Below, piece after piece: positions 55,979 through 64,000 of a stretch of 64,000 nt of DNA (position 1 is the first letter of the stretch; every line of letters starts with the position of its first letter). A model generated the notes under the pieces. That model was not told where the DNA came from and ran no database searches. It saw only the letters and a list, made by a program, of their open reading frames with translations. This DNA comes from Polytrichum commune. Lineage: Eukaryota; Streptophyta; Polytrichopsida; Polytrichales; Polytrichaceae. The DNA lies in NCBI GenBank assembly GCA_950295325.1, contig OX485804.1, positions 19,282,001 through 19,346,000 on the forward strand. The letters run 5' to 3'. Position numbers and translations under genes: made by a program.

Positions 55979-56740
55979 ACTCCTGTTGTTTTTAAAGCTA
56001 TTTTCATATTTAATTTATTATTAATTTTAAAACTATGTAATGTACTAGGATATTAGGGTCCTCTTAATATAGTCACATGTAAGCAAGTTTAAATAATTAG
56101 TGGACATATACTAATACTTGGAGTAGCAGAGTGTTATCGTGGGGTGTCATAGAATTATTATGGTACTTAGATTATCACACGTCATCATGTAGCAAAGAAA
56201 GGGCACCGTGAAGTCATATGTATACCTAGGGTGCCATAGTGGGTCATAACTTGTAGTAAGATGATGTTACATGTCACTATATCATTGTACAACTAAAGTT
56301 GTATAAGTATCTATTGGTTTCATTTAACATATGCTCCTCATGTGTAAGATTTAAAAAGTAGGGTTCGCTTAATATCATTATATGTGTGATTCTCATCTCC
56401 AATATTAAGTGAAATCCGGGTAAAAATAATTTTCTTTGTACAATACACATACAACTTCCAATAGTCATGCAATAAAAAAATAACAATCTAAATTTGTCCT
56501 ATTGTATTGGACTTTTGGTTGGCCATTATAGAATATTAAACCTTCAATTATACATTAGGTTATTGGTTCTAGGGTTTAAGTTTTGATCCCTAATGTACAT
56601 AGTAGAGGGATATGGTTTATCTTGTATGGTATATATGGAAATTGGGTGTATGAAAAATATTTTTACTAAGAGCAATTGTATTGTTTTCTTATTTCTGGTG
56701 TACATATAGGAGGTGAATAATAACATTTATATTGCACAAA

Positions 56741-57153
56741 AACACATATATATGGCGACACAAGAAGAGAACTACATGACGGTACAAGGAAATAATGATA
56801 TAGAAACAAAAGTAGATGGAGACACGGCACTGGAAAAAAAATGCAGAAATGGTGCAGGATAAAAATGAAGAAGTGGAGGTAATTCAGATGGTCAATGAAT
56901 GTTTCAGGAGGTATGATGGTTTGCCTGGATGTACAAATACCACTCCAAACAAAGAGGAAACGGAAGAAGAACTTCATGAAATTCATGCAGACTTGGACGA
57001 ATTGGCCAATGTAGAACCATATGTGAATGATGAAGATAATGATGACAATGCTGAGAACATGGAAGAATTATTGAAAGAAGCTAGAACTCCACTATTTAAG
57101 GACAACCCTACCAACCGGTTGCAAGCAATTCTCATGCTCCTTAATAATGACTA
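56741..57153 (+). pseudogene. TNP2-type CACTA transposase, N-terminal remnant
   Basis: The frame ends EELLKEARTPLFKDN followed by TNRLQAILMLLNND. The pattern ELLxxAxxPLYxGxxxxRLxxxLxLLN is the usual start of the TNP2 region in plant CACTA transposases. Upstream is an acidic linker (DEDNDDNAENMEE). A stop follows directly, and the catalytic middle of the transposase is absent. Confidence 0.6.
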
Positions 57154-57522
57154 GTGTCATTATCAACCAAATCTTTTGCATTTCCACTCCATGTTGAACA
57201 AGTTTTCTTTGTGGATGATTTGAACAATCATGGATGGAAGGTGGTTTTACGGAAAGAGCCAAGGGGAGCAAGAGTTATTTCTAGAAAAGATTCTATGCCG
57301 GACATAGGATGCTTGTCTTTAGGCAATGTTGAAGAGCATTGTGGATTGGTACCAACATCATTAGACAATGATGCTACACCAACAAAACTAATATTAGATG
57401 AGGTTGTGATTTTAAACACTGATCAAGTGGTTGTATCTTTGAACACAAATGAGGATGAACCATCTTACAAAGATGAGAATGAATTTGGAATTGAAGAAGA
57501 TGGAAATGCTTTGATAGATTAA
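57154..57522 (+). pseudogene. TNP2-type CACTA transposase, C-terminal remnant
   Basis: FPLHVEQVFFVDDLNNHGWK followed by VVLRKEPRG matches the QVFYVxDxxNxGWxVVxxxxPR block near the C-terminus of plant CACTA transposases (DUF4216-like). An acidic tail follows. It abuts the N-terminal remnant, so several hundred codons including the DDE core have been deleted, as in typical defective CACTA copies. Confidence 0.6.
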
Positions 57523-57898
57523 ATTACAATATGCTTAGTGTGTAGAAATGCCATATTGTGTATAAATATGTACAATTCATTATTAATCCAAAAAGAGATG
57601 GGTCATTTTTTGTGAGTATTCAATGCAAAATTCAAAAATAGATGACATTTTGAATTGACAAACCCAAATCAACCACTTCATTTTCCACAGTCATGCACGT
57701 TCTCTTAGGCATTCCCACACATGTTCTCAAGTGCGTTCCCAAGTGTCCCACTTCACTACCATGTCACCCCAAAGTTAACTCGGACATAAAATGAGTAAAG
57801 ATGGAATTCAATCATTTCACCAGTTCACTGTTAATAATAGTAAAAGATATGTAGTGAAGTGGGTGTTGGAATAAAAGACGTGTTTTGTTGTAGTGATT

Positions 57899-58789
57899 TG
57901 TCCATGACCATGTTTGCAAAGTGTTTGCAAGCATTTTCTTCCTTGAACAAAATGATTGCAAAATGTTTTTTGTAGTGGAATCCATTGATTTCTATAGAAC
58001 TTTTAATCTTTGTTAGGCAAGGTGGTTTCATCATTACATATTTGTCTAGTTAGTAAATAATTACTTGACATTCTGTTGCATTAGATGTGGGTGTATGGAT
58101 GTCTCTCTACACATAGAAAAACATTTGATGTGTTTAGTAGCTTTATCGCTTGTTGTGACAAAAGTATAACGCTCGGTATAATGTTGTGGTTAAAGGTAGT
58201 TAGTCAATATAGTTGTGAGTAATCATGTATGGGGGTTCTAGTATTATTATTATTATTATTATTATTATTTTAACAAAAAACTTTGCAAAAGATGAACAAA
58301 GAAATGCACATGTGTTTGTATGATTTTGGCGTTGTGTTGTCAGAGACACCTGATTGGCATATAAGTTCATGCTATGTCCAAAAGTAGAGGTCCACATTAG
58401 TGCGTCTTAATTATATGTTTTTATTAAACTAGATTACCAAATCAACCTCAAGATAGCATCGGGAAGTAATTCAAGGTTGGGTAGATCAAGTAGGCCGTAA
58501 CATATTTAGTTGGTTATCAAAGTTCATAGAGACATGAACCTTGTCAAGATGCACATATTTTAAATAGTTTCATCTCGGCTATGTAAGTTTTGAAGTTGTT
58601 GACTATGTCTAATTTTATATATGGATGATTTGTGAATAATATGCAATTTTTTTTTGTAATTTGTATAATCTTACATAGAAATAATATCCTGCAAATTCTT
58701 ATTTTCTTGAAGTGTTCTATCACTTTGTGTTATTTTTCATAAAAAAAATTCAATTTCTTTTTCTTACACTTTAATTAATCTAGGATGGG
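57899..58789. other. No gene recognised; (ATT)n microsatellite
   Basis: An (ATT)n run at about 58240-58270. The rest is AT-rich, outside the CACTA element. Confidence 0.45.
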
Positions 58790-60396
58790 TTTGCACAAAT
58801 TGCATCACAAACTCAAGTGAATGAGCCACTTTTATTTTCACATTCACTATTTGATGATGATTTATTAAACTCCCAAGAAGTTCAACAACCTACACCCACA
58901 AAAGCTCGGGCACAAATGTATAAAAGGAAGTTTAGATTGTCTTGAAAAATTGGCAAGAAATGGCACATGCATATGTGACCACATGGTGGCCTACACATGG
59001 TTATATGAAATGCTTTGCGTGTGAAGAATCTCGTGTTAACTCACCAAAGGGTTTGGGAGCAGGTTGCAAAAATATGCAAAAAAATTCCATACGTGACCAC
59101 GAGAAAAACAATGCCTTGGTTGATATTCTAGCAATTGGATCCACTTTGGATTCATTAATATCTATTTTGAAGAGATATTTTTTTATGTGGTCACGGATCT
59201 AACTTTGGACGATCAACCAAGAACTTGGGTCTATTTTTGACTTGAGCTTGGATAGATGGTGTGTTAAGATGGAGGTAAATGATGATGTTGAAGGCACATA
59301 TCATCCTAAACACTATGTCCCAGGGAGTGCACTGTTCAAGTACTGTATTTATACACGTGGGTGCACAAAAGGGGTATTATTTAAAACAAGCATGTACAAA
59401 ATGTACGTACAAGAGACATATTGCTATTAAGCAAGAAGTAGATATACATGAGGCTATAGAAAAATATATGTAAAGTACGCATTTACGCGTTTACGCGTTC
59501 AAGTCAGACCTGGACCAAGAATCATGTGTTTTTTCATCCACTAAGTAACGACTTTATAACTAAAAATCCATGATTTGATATTATACATATAATAGGGCCA
59601 TATTTTAGCATTTCCAAACATTTGTACACATGTTATATACAATTTCTGTATTTGTTTTTGGACCCTTGTGTACGTATGGAAATGCATTTTGAAGCAATGA
59701 GATTTGTAAGTATATTGCTTGATTTTAGCAAAAATAAAATGTATACAGGGGTATTTTAATAAGGGGCATGCACGCACGTGATGCTTGGTTTTAATGAATA
59801 GTGCACTCCCTGAGCACTATGTTCAATAATTCTAGATTATATCAACTCTCAGTTTAGATTACACTATTGATCACACCATAATATTGGGCAGACATCATGA
59901 AAGGATATTTATATGTAAATTATTAAAGCATTGGTGAGCTAGTTATTTAATTTGACAAACAAAATTCAAATTGGTTTCAATTTAATTATTAGTAAAATTG
60001 GGAGGACACACTAGAATGCAAGATGATGGGAGCTATGTATGTGCAAGCAGTTGTGGATAACTTGATTGAAAGGTTTCTTGATTTACTTGTTTTCAATGCA
60101 TCAAAAGTTTTTAGTCCAAAGCATCGTCCAAGTGATGAAGAAGTTTGTAAAACTATGTTAGAGCAATGGTTGGAGAGGTTGACCATAAAATTTGGATTGA
60201 TGCGGGTGAAAGCGATGCAAGTAGAATGGAGTTGCTTGAGTTTGTAGAAACTTTGAGGCATGAATGTGAAACCAAATCATTGTATGAGGCATGGCGATTG
60301 GCCACATCTCATGAAACTTTGGCAAAAGAATACTTGTCATTCCCTCGAGAGTTGCAATATGTCAAAGGGGATTTTCGAAACAAAACGCTATCATGA
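58790..60396 (+). pseudogene. hAT-type transposase pseudogene (ZNF862-like), broken
   Basis: The N-terminal part (58790-59200, with a frame change near 58940) has MYKRKFRLS, then WPTHGYMKCFACEESRVNS and KNSIRDHEKNNAL. This KRKFRxxW...MxCxxC...SxxxHE layout is a hAT zinc finger. The C-terminal part (60023-60396) has LIERFLDLLVFNASKVFSPK, like the hAT C-terminal LxxRFxDxxxxxAxxVFDP block, then a frame change into ECETKSLYEAWRLATSHETL. The catalytic middle is missing and a TIR element (59319-59814) lies between the halves. Clearly dead; assignment moderate. Confidence 0.5.
59319..59814. mobile_element. 496-bp TIR element, CYCRGGG group
   Basis: The ends are CCCAGGGAGTGCACT and AGTGCACTCCCTGAG, with the exact 8-bp duplication CACTATGT (59311-59318 and 59815-59822). 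The CACGTG and TTCATTAAAACC-type subterminal blocks match the element at 22397-23110. Non-coding. It is inserted inside the hAT pseudogene. Confidence 0.88.
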
Positions 60397-60420
60397 GCCA
60401 CTTGTGAGCTTCATTGAAGG

Positions 60421-63400
60421 TGGGCACTAATGGATGCTTTGATACAAGTATCATTATGCGGCATAAAGTTGGAGAACATGGATTGGAGGGCAATATTTGA
60501 GTTATGGCCCAACATGAGGAATTGGAGGATCCTTAGCCTGGATGAAATATTGTAAGAAGCTCAAACTTCTCTACATTTATTTTTGAGAGAATATGATTTG
60601 ATCTTCAATTTTGTGTGAGAGATTCAAATTTCCTCAACCTGTCATTTGAAAGGTATTTTTTTTAATGTTGTCTGTCACATTGAAAGGCAAAAGAAATTTG
60701 TAACCCACTACATGAAATGAAGGTGAACTTGCCATAAAGGAGCGTTGATGTCATTAGATCATCTAAAAAGTAAGCTTCTAGAACTCAAATTTTATTGTTT
60801 ATAAGGGAATAGTTGTTACTAACAATTTTAAGATCACACCAATACAGTAGTAATATTTAGTAACTCTGCTTACTTAATAGTAATTGATTTAGAATCATCA
60901 AACTTCAAAAATTATGATAAATATATGCAATAAAACTATAGTCCAAGTTTTTATGATTATATTAAGAATCAATATATACTTTGAGGCAAGAAAATAGTCC
61001 ATAGAGCATTGACAATTTCAATACAATCAATTTTAAAAGTTACTATATATATATATATCACCAAACATAAAAGTTGGTTCATTTTTTATGATTAAAATTC
61101 CTGTGAACAATCAACTTTTCATATTGAAATGGACCATTGCCATTGACAAGAAGATTTCACGAGGAACACAATGATGCTCTTTGTGGCTTTTCTAACACCT
61201 TCCTTTTGGATGAATTTTGCCTTCAAGTGTCATCCATAAGCCCCAAATGGGCCTCTCAAGAAGGCAGGGGTTAAGCCATTGGAGTCCACTTTTACATATA
61301 AATTGCAGGTCGAGGGTGGTATTTAAATTGAGTGGCTGCACTTTGAGAGCTCCAAAAGGGAGAGGCTTTTCACCCTCTCACAACTCGTGGCCTTCGTCAT
61401 CATGCTCATCATATTTGTTTTCCATTTTCACCAGTACTTCATAATAGAATACGACGAATCAATAACATTTCTTTGTAGTATATGTAGTATAACATGATAT
61501 GTGCATGAAACTAGATATATCTAAATGTATCTAATTGTACTAATTTAGGGTTCATGATGCCATTTTGGAGTCGAATTAGCCAAAACTAATAAAATAGTTC
61601 TTGGTGCATTCTTGGCGCATATTAAGTTGCAACCTTTGAGAATTTTATTCAATTTGATGAGACCAAAGTTTAGGAGCTTGAAGAGAGACTAATCTTCTAA
61701 TTGGTGCATAAAATCTTCACTATGTTTGCATACAAAGTTCAAGCAATGTAATATTTGTTTGAGGCCCCTTTGACTTTTTCTTTTTAAAATGAAGAGTTTT
61801 GTGGGGGATACTAGGAATGGTTGTGATAAATGCAATATTGTCAGAGATTACAAATTATTGGGGATATGCTTTGCTTGTAGCATGCCCATAGCATGCAATG
61901 GCAAATAATCTCACAATTAAGTTCATTTCTCAACTCATAATCATCATGTAAGTCTTCGGAAACTATAATCACCACCATCTTCAAGTACTTCTAGCAAATC
62001 AACTCAAGAATCACGCACATGGGTCAATACAAAAGTAATGCATACACAAGTTTGGGTAAACTAGCCTTTATAATTACATGCTTTAATGTTTTAAATAGTG
62101 AGACCACTTGCATTGGTTATAGACTTACCCCAGTCTAGTAATATCTTTTTCCTTCCTAGGCAATGTCCTTGGCAACCTATAGCTTGTACAAAGTGTTACT
62201 AAGTCTTGTCATCCCTGCATGTAGCCTCTTTGTCTTTCATTAGCAAGATGCAATAGACCTATCTAGGCTATGTTATGGTACTTACCATATGATAACGTCT
62301 CTCCTTCTCTTGAGTAACTCTTGACCCTTGTGATGACTATGCCTATCAAATTATCTAATGAAAACTCTGCCCATCTCAAAACTATGCCCATAGTCTCTTC
62401 TTTGTCTTTTAGGTTGATTGCCTTTTATCCTCATAGGTGATTAAGTTATCTCTTGACATAATGTCGGTCATCTGCATACTTAATCTTCCCAAGGTTATCG
62501 CTCTCACATTAAGTGTGATCAACTCATGCTTATTGACATGAACTTTTTGTCACAATATGCATGACCTCTTAGGGCTTGCACTCACTCATACTCACTCTAC
62601 TTCAGTTGTTGTAACCTTGTATCAAATGCTCTCTCTCTCTCTCTCTCTCTCTCTCTACATGCCTATCCCAAAAACGTATTTACATGTATTCAACTTTAGC
62701 TTCTACAACCTTCAAATAATTCACTTCTTTTATTCCAATAGTCTACTCGCTCAAAACTATGCTCATCACCACTACTCTTACACATGCAAGTTCTCTCATT
62801 TACTTCAAAATACAAACACAACAATCAGAATCATACTCCAAATTCATCAAGATAATTGTCCATGGAAATCAATCTTAAGCTTTTGATTTTTGGCTGCTGG
62901 TGACCGTGTTAAGTTGGTCAGCATCAGATGAGCTTCTTCAAATTTGGGGTGACCTATTTGAGATAGGCACCCCTAACCAAAAATAAGGGGAAAAAAAAAC
63001 ATTGAAATTCCATTGGTCATCATTTCAACTTGGCAAGTGCTCATGTGTAAGTCATTTATCAAGGTCATTTACACTTGTATACACAACCACAACCAACGTG
63101 GTTGTGTGTTGTAGGTTACTACATTAATTGGTGTATTTAGTGTCACCAATTCTATTTGTTTTGCTCAATACTAATTGTAATCCGTCCATGTAGTGTTACC
63201 AACACTAGCAGATGTAAATCTAACATTACTTGCCATTTCTTGTAGAAAAAAAAGTGGGCATTAGAAATTTACAATGTTGCAATTAGTGTCACTTAGTAAG
63301 TGATTTTTCAATCAAATTTCAATCATCCATGACAATATTTCAATTACATAGATGCTAAAATGTAGAATACCAAAAATGGATGAATAATAAGGAAATTGGG

Positions 63401-64000
63401 ATGACAATATTTTAAAACTCGTTCAGTAGAAGTGTCATTAGAAAACTTACCACAGTGACATAAAATACCATATGACAATAAATGCTTAATTTAGTGTAGT
63501 ATGGTCCTCTACCATCTTGACCCTTTGCACATGTGTCCATGGCACGTATGATCCCCCCACCTTTCTAGAACCATGAGGAATGGATGGTCACATGGGCTGA
63601 CACATAGTGAAATTTATGAAACTTATGGGCGAGGGTATATTTGTTTGGGGGGTATCATCTTGCTCACAAGCATTTGCATGACCCATTCACTTAGACAATT
63701 TTCTAATTGTGCATATTTTGCAGTAGCTTTCAATTACTTTGAAAGGTTGGGGTCAATCATTTTCATGTACCATATGTTTATTATAAATCAAGAAGTGGTT
63801 AGTCAAAAGAGTGCTATGCCCTATGATTATCTGTGACACATGGCCAATTCTAATTACTTGTTTGACCGAGGCCAAACTTTGGCTCATTTCAAAAGCCATC
63901 TCAAAAGGCGTTTTCTTTTAACCTTGGATGGACGCTTTAGTCTCTTTCCCAACAACAATAGTTCACAATCTCAAAGTAGATTGATATATAGCTATTGAAG
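60421..64000. other. No gene or element recognised
   Basis: AT-rich DNA with a (TA)n patch near 61040 and a (CT)n microsatellite at 62629-62656. The open frames at 61217, 62557 and 63573 on the plus strand show no family features, and the one at 62557 depends on the CT repeat. Confidence 0.5.

Larger units (their letters stand above)
35500..57895. mobile_element. 22.4-kb CACTA (En/Spm) DNA transposon with nested insertions
   Basis: The left end is CACTACAACAGAATACGTC at 35500. The right end at 57895 is its inverse (GACGTGTTTTGTTGTAGTG), matching 22 of the first 24 bases. The 3-bp duplication ATT lies outside both ends (35497-35499 and 57896-57898). Inside are a minus-strand TNPA/Ptta-type gene, plus-strand TNP2 fragments, a SET-domain pseudogene and short subterminal repeats. 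Two later elements are nested: a 1.06-kb non-autonomous CACTA (38797-39859) and the Ty3 retrotransposon (41906-52113). Without them it is about 11 kb, a normal size for an autonomous CACTA. The transposase core is missing, so this copy cannot mobilise itself. Confidence 0.85.

Overview
The window is nuclear DNA of a land plant, probably a vascular plant. The evidence is a split CYP86-type P450 gene with ordinary GT-AG introns, TTTAGGG-type interstitial telomere motifs, and plant-type CACTA, hAT, Tourist and Ty3 elements packed into AT-rich DNA with almost no host genes. I cannot name the species. The methyltransferase-bearing Ty3 element makes me think of a non-flowering lineage such as a lycophyte or fern, but that is inference.

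Layout. 1-4.4 kb: a minus-strand CYP86-like fatty-acid hydroxylase gene in at least three exons, the only convincing host gene. 4.4-35.5 kb: gene-poor DNA holding many small transposons whose ends can be read exactly. These are a G-rich hAT-type element (11738-12489), an ACCGGTT-rich hAT-type MITE family with one perfect copy (21368-21593), two Tourist-type MITEs (21617-21994 and 30065-30563), a TA-flanked TIR element (26076-26707), a 974-bp solo LTR (32067-33040), and two members of a TIR group beginning CYCRGGG with 8-bp target duplications (15524-18803 and 22397-23110; a third lies at 59319-59814). 35.5-57.9 kb: one 22.4-kb CACTA transposon, closed by matching TIRs and an ATT target duplication. 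It carries a decayed TNPA-type gene on the minus strand, and TNP2 fragments plus a SET-domain pseudogene on the plus strand. A 1.06-kb non-autonomous CACTA element and a 10.2-kb Ty3 retrotransposon are nested in it. 57.9-60.4 kb: a broken hAT-type transposase. 60.4-64 kb: nothing recognisable.

The centrepiece is the Ty3 retrotransposon (41906-52113). It encodes gag with two CCHC knuckles, a retropepsin, a complete C5-cytosine DNA methyltransferase with all core motifs in canonical order, then RT, RNase H and integrase ending in a PHD finger. The coding region is open except at three junctions that look like recoding points: an in-frame UGA after gag, a -1 overlap between protease and methyltransferase, and a UAG followed by CAA UUA (the tobamovirus-type readthrough context) between methyltransferase and RT. 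The LTRs are 0.8 percent different over their shared part but are arranged as a circular permutation, as if a two-LTR circle had been opened and inserted. An element carrying both a DNA methyltransferase writer and a PHD chromatin reader in its own polyprotein is the candidate novel system here.
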